DNA from: Chryseobacterium sp. G0162
GTDB taxonomy: Bacteria > Bacteroidota > Bacteroidia > Flavobacteriales > Weeksellaceae
Reading direction: 5' to 3'
Assembly (NCBI RefSeq): GCF_003815715.1
Contig: NZ_CP033922.1
Location: forward strand, 1 to 64,000
Length of the DNA stretch: 64,000 nucleotides
Part shown: in pieces, positions 47,718-57,106 of the stretch
Numbering within the stretch: position 1 is the first letter of the stretch
Layout: every line of letters begins with the position of its first letter
Made by a program: the position numbers and the translations under genes
Notes under the pieces: generated by a model
Seen by the model: the letters and a program-made list of their open reading frames with translations, nothing else
The model's database searches: none
What the model was told of the DNA's origin: nothing

Positions 47718-47945
47718 TTATAGATGCAATTTTTCATACATTCCGTTGTTCTGAAATACATTTAAACCTTCTATCTTCTCATTGGTAACATTATAAACAA
47801 TTTCAACTGAAAATGATGATACTTTATACAGTACAAATTTTAGCTTATCCTTATAAGTTTCACTGATTTCAACACCTTCAGCGCTAACAAGTTTATACTG
47901 AGATTCCTTTGGTAAATTTTTAAAATCGTAATACGTGATGGACAT
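47718..47945 (-). CDS. Small hypothetical protein
   Basis: The ATG at 47945 (MSITYYDFKNLPKESQYKLV) is preferred over an upstream start at 47999. The 75-residue beta-rich protein (SAEGVEISETYKDKLKFVLYKVSSF, VYNVTNEKIEGLNVF) resembles small uncharacterised proteins common in Bacteroidota. No function can be given. Confidence 0.65.
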   Translation of the reverse strand: MSITYYDFKNLPKESQYKLVSAEGVEISETYKDKLKFVLYKVSSFSVEIVYNVTNEKIEGLNVFQNNGMYEKLHL

Positions 47946-48036
47946 AGAGTTAGTTTTTAATTTTATATCTGCCGGAGAGCAAGAACTTTCTCTTTTCAAA
48001 CAATACGTTAAGTTGGAAGTTAATACATTTTAATTA

Positions 48037-48651
48037 TTATTGAACTAATATTCGGATGAAGCGAAATGTGAGATTAATCCGTTCTTTCATGGGAACAATT
48101 GACTTAGCGATTCGATGTTCCCAATTTTCCTGCAGATCTCCTTTCATGATAAGTAAGGAACCATGAGGAAGCGGAAGGCTGTACTTGCTTTGGTGATGAT
48201 CTTTCTTTCTGAAATCGAAATTTCTTGTTTCTCCAAGGCTGATGGAAGCGATGACAGGTCGTTTTCCATATCGACTTTCCTTATCCCGATGCCAGGCAAC
48301 GGAGTCATTTTGGTCACGGTATAGGTTTAACAGAACCCCATTGAATTGGCAGCCAAATTCCTTTTCAATTCTTTGTTTTAATGAAAACAATTCAGGAGTC
48401 CATGGATTGGTTGGCTTTTTATCTACTTCAGAATCATTATATTTTGAATCCCCATACCAAGCGGTCAATCTTGGAGTAAGCACCATCTTATCATACATTT
48501 TTTGAGTACGCTGTTCCCAGGGAGCCGTTTCCAACAATTTGTTTTTAAGCAGATCGGCTTCTTCACAACTCAGGAAATTCTCTCTGTATTCCAAAAGGTC
48601 TTTTGGAAACTCATACAAGTCTTCTGCATCAAATAAACTAAGCTGATTCAT
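48037..48651 (-). CDS. alkB: AlkB-type alpha-ketoglutarate-dependent dioxygenase
   Basis: A 204-residue Fe(II)/2-oxoglutarate oxygenase with iron ligands in AWHRDKE (His, Asp) and NWEHRI (His) and the 2-oxoglutarate-binding arginine in ERINLTFR; NLYRDQNDSVAWH and SISLGETRNFDFR are further AlkB hallmarks. It repairs N-alkylated bases in DNA or RNA by oxidative demethylation. It lies beside a LexA-like repressor and a translesion polymerase pair, forming a DNA-damage island. Confidence 0.92.
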   Translation of the reverse strand: MNQLSLFDAEDLYEFPKDLLEYRENFLSCEEADLLKNKLLETAPWEQRTQKMYDKMVLTPRLTAWYGDSKYNDSEVDKKPTNPWTPELFSLKQRIEKEFGCQFNGVLLNLYRDQNDSVAWHRDKESRYGKRPVIASISLGETRNFDFRKKDHHQSKYSLPLPHGSLLIMKGDLQENWEHRIAKSIVPMKERINLTFRFIRILVQ

Positions 48652-48685
48652 TGTTGTTTTTTCTTTAAATTATTTAACTTTGCTT

Positions 48686-48706
48686 TATTCCGTTTCTACG
48701 GAATAA
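48686..48706 (+). terminator. Terminator hairpin, plus orientation
   Basis: TTATTCCGT-TTCT-ACGGAATAA is followed by TTTTTTTT on the plus strand. No plus-strand gene precedes it; the flanking genes are both on the minus strand. Confidence 0.7.
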
Positions 48707-48729
48707 TTTTTTTTATCATTTGTGTTTTT

Positions 48730-48747
48730 ACTTCCCTTCGGGGAAGT
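48730..48747 (+). terminator. Second terminator hairpin, plus orientation, TTCG loop
   Basis: ACTTCCC-TTCG-GGGAAGT followed by TTTTT. With the hairpin at 48686 it makes a tandem pair in the gap between the S24 repressor and alkB genes. Confidence 0.75.
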
Positions 48748-48778
48748 TTTTTGATTATGCCATTTACTTAAAATGAAT

Positions 48779-49555
48779 TCAATTCTTATCTCCCATTTTT
48801 TCCTTGATCTGTTTGATATCAGTTTTAATTTCTGTGATGAAGTTTTGAATATGATGTTCTGAAAATTCATCAGGTTCATATTCTTTGGTATTAATACTAC
48901 AGGCGAACTCCCAGATTTCTTTAATTTCAGGTAATGGAATTTTATAAGGTTCATAAAATTGATTGTCAGCCTTCACCCATATACCATCTACTTCATGAAA
49001 CTGAAACCTTTTGTAACTGATACCATCGTTGGTGGTAATGAAAACATACGTTCTGTCCGTTTTCAAGTCCGAAAGATTTTCTACATATTTTCCCACGATA
49101 TAAGTTCCGTTCTTATAGGGGGGCATTGAATCTCCGTCAGCTGGAAATGCCCTAAACTTACCACCTTTTAAAAAAGGTAATGATATGGTCTCCAAACTTT
49201 CTATGTATTCCGGATCTCCATAGCCATTCAAATAGCCCATAGAAGCTTTTTGGGGAATAATCTCAATCTGATTGTTTCCATCTTGATCAACCTTTATAGG
49301 CAGAACAATCCTATTCTCAGGAAGCTCCATTATTTCATCGATAGAAAATTTTCTGACATCTACAGTCAACAATAAGTCGATGCTTATGTTATAGAATTTT
49401 GAAATTCTAAGCAATATTTCAATAGGAGGTTCTGTTCTGCCATATTCATAGGCGACATATCTGGATCGGGTAAGAATTAATAGATCTGCCAGTTCTTGCT
49501 GCGTCATATTTTTCTTTCCTCTCAAAAACACGATGTTATCAGAAAATTTTGACAT
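48779..49555 (-). CDS. LexA-like XRE/S24 repressor
   Basis: The ATG at 49555 (MSKFSDNIVFLRGKKNMTQQELADLL) is preferred to one at 49576. The 258-residue protein has an XRE helix-turn-helix at about 5-60, a linker with KASMGYLNGYGDPEYIE (likely self-cleavage zone), and an S24 peptidase-like domain with the nucleophile in FPADGDSMPPYKNG and the general-base lysine in DGISYKRF. Such proteins are RecA-responsive repressors. It is divergent from dinB-dnaE2 and probably represses them and itself. Confidence 0.9.
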   Translation of the reverse strand: MSKFSDNIVFLRGKKNMTQQELADLLILTRSRYVAYEYGRTEPPIEILLRISKFYNISIDLLLTVDVRKFSIDEIMELPENRIVLPIKVDQDGNNQIEIIPQKASMGYLNGYGDPEYIESLETISLPFLKGGKFRAFPADGDSMPPYKNGTYIVGKYVENLSDLKTDRTYVFITTNDGISYKRFQFHEVDGIWVKADNQFYEPYKIPLPEIKEIWEFACSINTKEYEPDEFSEHHIQNFITEIKTDIKQIKEKMGDKN

Positions 49556-49598
49556 TGTTACAATTTTAGACAACAAAAATACAAAATTTGTTTCAAAA

Positions 49599-49617
49599 TG
49601 TGACTAATTTTGTCACA
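49599..49617. promoter_or_regulatory. Likely operator of the dinB-dnaE2 operon
   Basis: TGTGAC-N7-GTCACA (49599-49604 and 49612-49617) is a perfect inverted repeat overlapping the first base of the dinB start codon, in the 61-bp gap between the S24 repressor gene and dinB. A second palindrome, ACAAA-A-TTTGT, lies at 49581-49591. Confidence 0.65.
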
Positions 49618-50759
49618 TGGAAAGAGCAATCGTACATATGGATTTAGATACGTTCTTTGTTTCCTGTGAAAGGCTGAAAAATTCAGAACTGGAGAAAAAG
49701 CCTGTGATCATAGGAGGTGGAGACCGTGGTGTAGTGGCATCCTGCTCTTATGAAACCCGTTTTTTCGGAGTAAGAAGTGCAATGCCGATTAAAATGGCTT
49801 TACGGTTATGTCCCGAAGCTAAAGTTATAAAGGGAGATATGGAAATGTATTCCACTATGTCTCATATGGTAACCGAAATTATCCAAGAAAAAGTTCCTGT
49901 TGTGGAAAAGGCAAGTATCGATGAATTTTATCTGGATCTTTCCGGAATGGATCAGTTTTTCGGATGCTATAAGTGGACATATGAAATCGCAGAAAGCGTA
50001 CAAAAAAACACAGGTTTACCGATAAGTTTTGCGTTGTCTACCAATAAAACCGTATCCAAAATCGGGACGGGAGAATCGAAGCCTACCGGAAGATTAGAAG
50101 TAAAACAGCCTGACATACAGCCGTTTTTAAATCCGCTATCAGTAAAGAAAATTCCTATGGTCGGCGATGTTACCTTTCAGCTGCTCTCAAGACTGGGGAT
50201 CAGAACGATACAAACGCTTTCAGAAATGCCTGTTGATGTACTTCAGCAGCTGATTGGTAAAAATGGAAATGAACTATGGAAAAAAGCACACGGAATTGAT
50301 GAAACCCCTGTAGTTCCCTACTCTGAACGAAAATCTATCTCTACAGAAGATACTTTTGCCCAGGATAGAATCGATATTCAAGGTATTCAAAGTATACTCT
50401 CAGGAATGGTTGAAAAGCTCTGTTATCAGCTCCGCGCAGAGAAATGGCTGGTATCAGTAGTGGTGATAAAACTCCGCTATGCCAATTTTGATACGGAAAC
50501 CAAACAATGCAGAATTCCTTACACCTCAGCTGATCATACTCTGCTCAGGTATGTTTTAGAACTCTTTAAAAAAGTATATACCAGACGTATGAGAATCAGG
50601 TTAGTTGGAGTAAAGTTTACCGGACTGGTTCACGGATGCCATCAAATGGATCTCTTTGAAGATACTGAAGAGTTGATATCACTGTATCAGACAATGGATA
50701 AAATCAAAAACAGGTTTGGAATTTCAAGTGTAGGAAGAGCCTCAGGTTTATTAAAATAA
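49617..50759 (+). CDS. dinB: Y-family DNA polymerase IV (DinB)
   Basis: A 380-residue translesion polymerase. Catalytic residues are visible in VHMDLDTFFVSCE (D9, D11) and ASIDEFYLDLSG, followed by the steric region VASCSYETRFFGVRSAMP, a helix-hairpin-helix (VGDVTFQLLSRLGIRTIQTL) and a little-finger domain. The C-terminus HQMDLFEDTEE may contain a clamp-binding motif (QMDLF). It is 7 bp upstream of dnaE2, so a single mutagenesis operon under the adjacent LexA-like repressor is likely. Confidence 0.94.
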   Translation: MERAIVHMDLDTFFVSCERLKNSELEKKPVIIGGGDRGVVASCSYETRFFGVRSAMPIKMALRLCPEAKVIKGDMEMYSTMSHMVTEIIQEKVPVVEKASIDEFYLDLSGMDQFFGCYKWTYEIAESVQKNTGLPISFALSTNKTVSKIGTGESKPTGRLEVKQPDIQPFLNPLSVKKIPMVGDVTFQLLSRLGIRTIQTLSEMPVDVLQQLIGKNGNELWKKAHGIDETPVVPYSERKSISTEDTFAQDRIDIQGIQSILSGMVEKLCYQLRAEKWLVSVVVIKLRYANFDTETKQCRIPYTSADHTLLRYVLELFKKVYTRRMRIRLVGVKFTGLVHGCHQMDLFEDTEELISLYQTMDKIKNRFGISSVGRASGLLK

Positions 50760-50766
50760 ATACAAG

Positions 50767-53700
50767 ATGTTTCTGAATTGTCATTCTTATCATAGCCTTC
50801 GGTATGGAACCATTTCTATTAAAGAACTGGTTGAGCAGGCTGTACATTTTAATATTAAAATTCTGGCTCTTACAGATATCAATACCATTACCGGGATCTA
50901 TGATTTCTACAAAATTTGTCAAGATCATCATATCAAACCGATCGTCGGAGTGGAAATACGGGTTCAGGATGAACTGTATTATATCTGCCTGGCCAAAAAT
51001 CAAAAAAGCATTGCAGAAGTCAACAGGCTTTTAACCGCATATAACTGTGAAGGCATAGAAATTCCTAAAGCAAATCCTGATCTTACAGATACTTTTGTCA
51101 TTTACCCACTGGAGAATATTCCTGAGAAATTAGCAGATCATGAATTTATAGGCATCAGACAGAACCAGTTAAATCTTTTGATTAAACCGGAATTAAAACA
51201 GTTCATTCATAAAATGGTTATTCTTCATCCGGTTACCTTTACCACCTCTGAAGAATATGAGCTTCATAAAATAGTAAGGGCTATTGATCACAATACATTG
51301 ATCAGTAAGCTTACAGAAGCTGATTACTGTAAAGACAACGAAATGTTTACTGATAAAAAAAAGCTTCTGGCTCAATTTCAACATGAGCCACGAATTATTG
51401 AAAATACAAAGTATATTGTCAATAGCTGCCATTTTGATTTTGATTTTTCAACACCTAAAAACAAAAAGCATTTCACAGACAACAAAGAAAATGATTCTAA
51501 GCTTTTAAAAAAGTTAGCATATCAGGGACTTTCTAAGAGATATTCCGAGGATAATCTACAAGCGAAAGAAAGAGTGGATAAAGAATTAGGAGTCATTGAT
51601 CAGCTTAATTTCTGTGCCTATTTCCTGATTACCTGGGATATTATCCAATACAGCAACCGAATGGGATTTATGCACGTAGGAAGAGGCAGCGGTGCCAATT
51701 CAATAGTCAGTTACTGCATTGGCATTACTGATATATGTCCTCTGGAACTGGATCTGTATTTTGAACGGTTTTTAAACCTCAACCGTAAAACACCTCCTGA
51801 TTTTGACATTGATTGGAGCTGGCAGACCAGGGATATTATCCTTGAATATATTTTTGAGAAATATGGTAAGGAGCATGTTGCCTTCTGTGGAACCAATGTT
51901 GAATTTAAATACCGTTCTATTTTCCGGGAAGTAGGAAAAGTATTTGGTCTTCCGAAAGAGGAACTCGATACACTGGCAACCAAGCCCATCCAGGAACATG
52001 ATATTAATTCGGTATCCAGACAGGTCCATTACTACGGAAAGCTTTTAGAAAAGTTTCCTAACCGGAGAAGCATGCACTCCTGTGGAATTCTGATCTCAGA
52101 AGAACCTATCACCAATTATTCAGCACTAGAAATGCCTCCTAAAGGTTTTCCAATCGTACAGTTCGATATGTACACTGCTGAAGAGATTGGCCTTGAAAAA
52201 TTTGATATTCTCTCACAAAGAGGGTTAGGAACTATAAATGATACGGTAAAGCTTATTAAGGAAAAAAGAGGAATTGATATTGATATCCGGGACACGTCCC
52301 TTTCAAAAGACGAAGCCCGATGCAATGAATTCTTAAGTTCCGGAAAAACCATAGGCTGTTTTTATATTGAATCTCCAGCCATGAGGGGATTACTTCGAAG
52401 ACTGAAATGTGACAATTACAAAGTGCTGGTAGCTGCCTCTTCCATTATCCGACCCGGCGTTGCCCAAAGCGGGATGATGCGGGAATATATTTTCAGACAC
52501 AACAATCCCACAAAATTTGAGTACTTCCATGAGGTTTTTGAAAAGGAATTAGGAGAAACCTATGGTATTATGGTATATCAGGAAGATGTTATTAAAATCG
52601 CCCTGCATTTCGGTGGGTTGTCCGCTTCTGATGGTGATGTACTAAGACGGGCCATGAGTGGTAAAGGCCGGTCTTTATCAGCTTTACAGAAAGTAAAAGA
52701 TAATTTCTTTGAATCCTGTAAAAGATTGGGACATCCCGAACAATTATCCATGGAAGTATACCGGCAGATCGAATCTTTTGCAGGATATTCATTTTGCAAA
52801 GCACATTCCGCTTCTTATGCCGTAGAAAGTTATCAGAGTTTATTTCTCAAGGTCTATTATCCTATCGAATTTATGGTTTCAGCCATCAATAATGGCGGAG
52901 GATTCTACAGAACCGAAGTCTATATTCATGAAGCTCGGATGTCCGGAGCTTCAATTCATAATCCTTGTGTTAATTTAAGTGAATATCAGACGACTGTTTA
53001 TAACTCTGATATTTATTTAGGATTGATGCATATTGAAAGGCTGGAAAAAAAATTAGCACAGTTGATTCCTGAAGAAAGAGCTCAAAATGGAGAATATACT
53101 TCATTGGAAAATTTTGTCAAAAGAATTGCTATTGGCATCGAAACATTGCAAATTTTAATCTTTATCGGAGCATTCCGCTTTACCGGAAAACAAAAACATG
53201 AACTGCTGATCGAATCAAGATTTCTTTTGGGAAATAATAAAATAGCATTTAGGCATCCCACATTACTGGATGAGCCACAAAAAAATTATCAGCTTCCTTC
53301 TATAGAAAGAAACCGGTTTGAAGATGCTTTTGATGAAATAGAAATAGTAGGCTTTCCTATTTCATTCAGTCCTTTTGATTTGTTACAGACCGGATACAGA
53401 GGTTCCGTTTTAGTAAAAGATTTATTGAGGTTTCATAAACAACATGTTAAAATGCTCGCTTATCTTATTTCAAGAAAACATGTTCCTACCAAAAAAGGAA
53501 CGATGTATTTCGGAACCTGGGTCGATGCTCAGGGAGAATATTTTGATACCGCTCATTTTCCCAACTGCCTTGAAGAATATCCTTTTCAGGGTGGTGGCTG
53601 CTATCTATTATTGGGAACAGTAGAAGTAGATTTTCACTTTCCTACTGTTACTATTCATAAAATGGCTAAAATGCCTTTTATTCCGGATCCAAGATATTCT

Positions 53701-53820
53701 ATGGATAAAGAAAAGTCCTTGGAAGCTCAACGTAATCTACATGAAGATGTTAGTATGACTTGGCGAAAGCCTTATCCGCAAGAACATGAAATAGGATTAC
53801 CAAGACAGAAAATTCTATAG
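50767..53820 (+). CDS. dnaE2: Error-prone DNA polymerase III alpha subunit
   Basis: A 1017-residue C-family polymerase of the short DnaE2 type. The PHP domain at the N-terminus reads FLNCHSYHSLRYGTISI, with some metal residues altered from the DnaE1 pattern. The palm has HVGRGSGANSIVSYCIGITD and the catalytic PPDFDIDWSW; KAHSASYAVESY and the helix-hairpin-helix follow, with a C-terminal OB-like part. It acts with the DinB polymerase encoded 7 bp upstream. A decayed paralogue is at 31692-32757. Confidence 0.93.
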   Translation: MFLNCHSYHSLRYGTISIKELVEQAVHFNIKILALTDINTITGIYDFYKICQDHHIKPIVGVEIRVQDELYYICLAKNQKSIAEVNRLLTAYNCEGIEIPKANPDLTDTFVIYPLENIPEKLADHEFIGIRQNQLNLLIKPELKQFIHKMVILHPVTFTTSEEYELHKIVRAIDHNTLISKLTEADYCKDNEMFTDKKKLLAQFQHEPRIIENTKYIVNSCHFDFDFSTPKNKKHFTDNKENDSKLLKKLAYQGLSKRYSEDNLQAKERVDKELGVIDQLNFCAYFLITWDIIQYSNRMGFMHVGRGSGANSIVSYCIGITDICPLELDLYFERFLNLNRKTPPDFDIDWSWQTRDIILEYIFEKYGKEHVAFCGTNVEFKYRSIFREVGKVFGLPKEELDTLATKPIQEHDINSVSRQVHYYGKLLEKFPNRRSMHSCGILISEEPITNYSALEMPPKGFPIVQFDMYTAEEIGLEKFDILSQRGLGTINDTVKLIKEKRGIDIDIRDTSLSKDEARCNEFLSSGKTIGCFYIESPAMRGLLRRLKCDNYKVLVAASSIIRPGVAQSGMMREYIFRHNNPTKFEYFHEVFEKELGETYGIMVYQEDVIKIALHFGGLSASDGDVLRRAMSGKGRSLSALQKVKDNFFESCKRLGHPEQLSMEVYRQIESFAGYSFCKAHSASYAVESYQSLFLKVYYPIEFMVSAINNGGGFYRTEVYIHEARMSGASIHNPCVNLSEYQTTVYNSDIYLGLMHIERLEKKLAQLIPEERAQNGEYTSLENFVKRIAIGIETLQILIFIGAFRFTGKQKHELLIESRFLLGNNKIAFRHPTLLDEPQKNYQLPSIERNRFEDAFDEIEIVGFPISFSPFDLLQTGYRGSVLVKDLLRFHKQHVKMLAYLISRKHVPTKKGTMYFGTWVDAQGEYFDTAHFPNCLEEYPFQGGGCYLLLGTVEVDFHFPTVTIHKMAKMPFIPDPRYSMDKEKSLEAQRNLHEDVSMTWRKPYPQEHEIGLPRQKIL

Positions 53821-53834
53821 GAGAATATATATAA

Positions 53835-54845
53835 TTATAAGTCAATACTCTTATTGCTCTTATCTGCGATGCCTCTTTTTAACGCAATTATGGCAAATCC
53901 AGCCAAAACTCCAATTAATGCAGCTACTTTAACGCTTTTGGACGTATTTAAAGGAGGTCTACCGTATATTCTGTGTGGGTCTTTCGAAGGCTCAAGTATA
54001 TTCCCCGATACTTCAGGACCATTCTTTATTTTCATCATTAACCGTACACCCGCTGATGCCGTATTGATTACTACTTTAGGAAAAAGTCTGTAAATTGAAG
54101 TAATTGCATAAGATCTGAAATCGGGAAATAAATCTTTTTTCGGTTTCCTAGCTAATTCAACCATTTTTGCAGCAGTATCCCGTGGATCTGAAGCAATGGG
54201 AGGTATACCCATCTTAAATCCTGAGTATTTTGCAGAATGAAGATTCCCGGTTGATTTTTGAAGTTGGGGGTATAAATTACAGACATGAATATTTGTATAA
54301 TTTGAAATTTCGCCTTGAAGGCCATCCATCATGCCTTTAATACCGTACTTAGTTGCTGAGTAAACTGAACTGTAAGGTGCGGGCATATATCCTCCTATAG
54401 AAACATTATTAATCAATATCCCTTCATTTTGTTTTTTGAAAATTTTAATGGCATTGTAAGCTCCATGCATATAGCCAAATAGATTAGTTTTAATAACCTG
54501 TTCGTGAATCTCCATTGGAATCTCTTCAAATTTTCCACTCGCCATAACCCCAGCATTATTTACCCATATATCAATTCTGCCAAATCTGGACAATGTCTCT
54601 TCTGCTACCCTTTCTATATCTGCAGCAACGGAGGTATCTGCGGAAATTCCCAATACTTCTACTCCCATTCCTTTGCAAAGCTCAACCACTTCATCTATAC
54701 CTTTCTGTCCTCTGGCTACGATAACTATATTGCACCCTTCCAATGCAAAAGCCTCTGCAGCAGCCCTTCCTACTCCACTGCTAGAGCCTGTTATTACAAC
54801 TGTTCTTCGCAATAAAGTCTGTTGAAATTGTTCTTCTTTTCTCAT
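53835..54845 (-). CDS. SDR family oxidoreductase with C-terminal membrane anchor
   Basis: The ATG at 54845 (MRKEEQFQQTLLRR) is preferred over 54881. The 336-residue protein has the cofactor motif TGSSSGVGRAAAE, NNAGVM, a catalytic Ser in INNVSIGGYM and YSATK (Y and K). A 90-residue extension ends in a hydrophobic helix (VAALIGVLAGFAIIAL), suggesting membrane attachment. It is convergent with dnaE2 (14 bp apart). A remnant of its C-terminus lies at 31475-31689. The substrate is unknown. Confidence 0.9.
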   Translation of the reverse strand: MRKEEQFQQTLLRRTVVITGSSSGVGRAAAEAFALEGCNIVIVARGQKGIDEVVELCKGMGVEVLGISADTSVAADIERVAEETLSRFGRIDIWVNNAGVMASGKFEEIPMEIHEQVIKTNLFGYMHGAYNAIKIFKKQNEGILINNVSIGGYMPAPYSSVYSATKYGIKGMMDGLQGEISNYTNIHVCNLYPQLQKSTGNLHSAKYSGFKMGIPPIASDPRDTAAKMVELARKPKKDLFPDFRSYAITSIYRLFPKVVINTASAGVRLMMKIKNGPEVSGNILEPSKDPHRIYGRPPLNTSKSVKVAALIGVLAGFAIIALKRGIADKSNKSIDL

Positions 54846-55129
54846 GTTTACTTTTTTTAGATTCAGTAACAAATAGAACATGTATTATGCCAGATGTGCA
54901 ATTTTTAAAATACATTGTACATTCATTCTAATTTTTTTTTTACGTCCATGAATAATAATTATTTTACCAACGGCAAATATTTAGAATTAATCGGTTCTAA
55001 AATCTAAATTCTGATTATTGATGTTTGTTTATCTTCATATTTATAAAAAGCACCACAAATCCGCTTTTTATTGTATTTGGTCTTATTATTGGATACATTT
55101 AATTACACCAATTACAAAAATATCCTTTT

Positions 55130-56198
55130 ATGAAAAAAACATATTGTCATAATAGGAGGAGGTTTTGCAGGTATTAATTTCATCAAAGACGTTGCTAAAT
55201 CAAATGAATTTAGCATCACATTAGTTGACCGAAATAATTACCATTTCTTTCCTCCCTTAATTATCAGATAACTACTGCATTTATTGAACCTTCACACATC
55301 AGCTATCCATTCAGAAAGTTATTCTCAGATTATACAAATGTTCAGTATCATATGGGAAGTTTTATATCTATTAAGACTGAATTTCAAGTCATTGAGACAG
55401 ATACCAGCTCAATAACATATGATCATGCGATTTTTGCGTTGGGAACCGAAACTAATTTTTTTGGGCTAGATCATATACAAGAGTGTGCATTGCCTATGAA
55501 AACCATTAATGAAGCCTTATATATTAAAAATCACTTACTGCTGAACCTCGAAAAAGCTTAATCTCTCCCATCTTTATCTGATCGATGCGCTCTCCTCATT
55601 GTTAGCTCCTATGAGTGATGCTGCAAAAAAAACCGCATGTGATAATTTAAAAAGACTCGGCGTCAATATTCTTCTAAACGTTTCAGTAAGAGATTACGTT
55701 GAGGAAAATGTAATACTATCAGACGGAAGAAAAATAAAAACAGAAACACTCATCTGGACTTCCGGGGTAACCGGCCGTGAAGTATTGGGAATTCCTGAAA
55801 CGAGTATAAGTAAAGGAAGAAGATTATTAGTTGATGAATACAACAGAGTTATAGGATTTAATAATGTCGGGGCATTAGAAGATATCTGTTTACAGTTAAC
55901 GGATAAAAATTATCCTAAAGGACATCCTCAGCCTGCTCAGCTTGCTATTCAACAAGCAAAATTAGCCGCTAAAAATTTTATAAAACTCTATAACCAACAA
56001 CCTTTACAATATTTTGTGTATAAAGACAAAGGAAGCATGGCCATTATTTCAAAATATAAAGCCGTAGTTGTTCTTCCTCAAAAAATGGGTTTGAATGATC
56101 ATCCTGTAACAGAGAATAATAAAAAGAAATTCATGACCGTCGGATATTATATTTTCGGTGCAATAGTTACCAAATTTATCTATGATAAAATTAAGTAA
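55130..56198 (+). pseudogene. Type II NADH dehydrogenase, frameshifted and deleted
   Basis: Coding pieces in different frames give an NDH-2-like flavoprotein: HIVIIGGGFAGINFIKDVA (FAD motif), then ITTAFIEPSHISYPFRKLF, YDHAIFALGTETNFFG, HLYLIDALSSLLAPMSDAAKK and a long C-terminal part with GHPQPAQLAIQQAKLAAKNF. Lesions are a 7-A run after the ATG that puts the FAD motif out of frame, a missing base near 55261, and a deletion of roughly 90-100 codons at about 55560 that removed the NADH-binding glycine motif. It cannot be functional. A strong terminator follows at 56206. Confidence 0.88.
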
Positions 56199-56205
56199 GA
56201 CTCAT

Positions 56206-56233
56206 TTACCTCTGCTCGCAGGGTAATTTTTTT
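56206..56233 (+). terminator. Strong intrinsic terminator after the NDH-2 pseudogene
   Basis: TTACC-T-CTGC-TC-GCAG-GGTAA (56206-56226) followed by seven T residues, 8 bp after the stop codon. Confidence 0.88.
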
Positions 56234-56493
56234 ACCATGTAAAATATAGGAATAAGACTTATAAATACTTCAGTATACAGCAAATGATTATTAATATTTT
56301 ACTACTGGTGTTTTTAAAAATAACACTTTTTATGTATGACAATAATTAATAAACTGCTGTTCAAATAATTTAATCCAGATTTAATGGATCCACACCTTAT
56401 CTGTTTACGAATTTTATAAAGATAAAGTCATAACATACCACAAAACAAACAACATAGGCATATTTATTGTTCAATCATTCAAAAATATTCAGT

Positions 56494-56961
56494 ATGGAAA
56501 ATAATAAAACAATTTCAGCACTTAATGAATTACTTCATATTACCAATGACAGAATTAAAGGTTTTGAAAGCGTAGAAGGACAAGTTTGGGAAAGCTATTC
56601 TGATCTAAAGGGTGAATATGATAAAATGATCTCTCAGTCAAAAATAATGAAGAATGAAATTATTAATCTCATTACTGAAAGAGGTGGAAATCCTGATGAA
56701 GAAACATCATCATTGGCTGGTAGTCTACACCGGACCTGGATCGATATTAAAAATTCCATACCTACAAGTAATAGTGATAAAGAAACCTTGGAGAATGTAG
56801 TTTTTGGCGAAAAACATGCTATTGAAGCATACGATAATGCATTGAAAAGCGGTGATCTTTGTAGCGAAAGTTCAAAAATAATTGCGGAACAGCTGAGACA
56901 ACTGCGCATTTCTTACCATCAGTTCAATAACATCGAACATTATAAAAAGAGAGATGAATAA
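56494..56961 (+). CDS. PA2169/DUF2383-type four-helix-bundle protein
   Basis: Read from MENNKTISALNELLHITNDRIKG at 56494 (a start at 56467 adds an unlikely 9 residues). The 155-residue protein is a ferritin-like helical bundle of the DUF2383 family: EGFESVE-type helix, LITERGGNPDEETSSLAGSLHRTWIDIK, and ENVVFGEKHAIEAYDNALKS. The metal-ligand pattern is incomplete, and the family function is unknown though often stress-linked. It precedes the YihY gene by about 145 bp. Confidence 0.85.
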   Translation: MENNKTISALNELLHITNDRIKGFESVEGQVWESYSDLKGEYDKMISQSKIMKNEIINLITERGGNPDEETSSLAGSLHRTWIDIKNSIPTSNSDKETLENVVFGEKHAIEAYDNALKSGDLCSESSKIIAEQLRQLRISYHQFNNIEHYKKRDE

Positions 56962-57106
56962 TCTGTTTCGTATCTAACAAGCTCTATCATAATTTTCGCA
57001 GACTAAAGAATCGGAAGTGATATCCAAGTAATAACGTTTTGATTCAGTTAGGTTACAATGTTAAGTAAAATTATATACCTGATTTTTACAAGTAATACCA
57101 TACATC

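Noticed and set aside
48685-48954. 89-codon minus-strand frame covering the 3' end of the S24 repressor gene
   Set aside because: It overlaps the well-supported repressor frame and the terminator pair; no motif.
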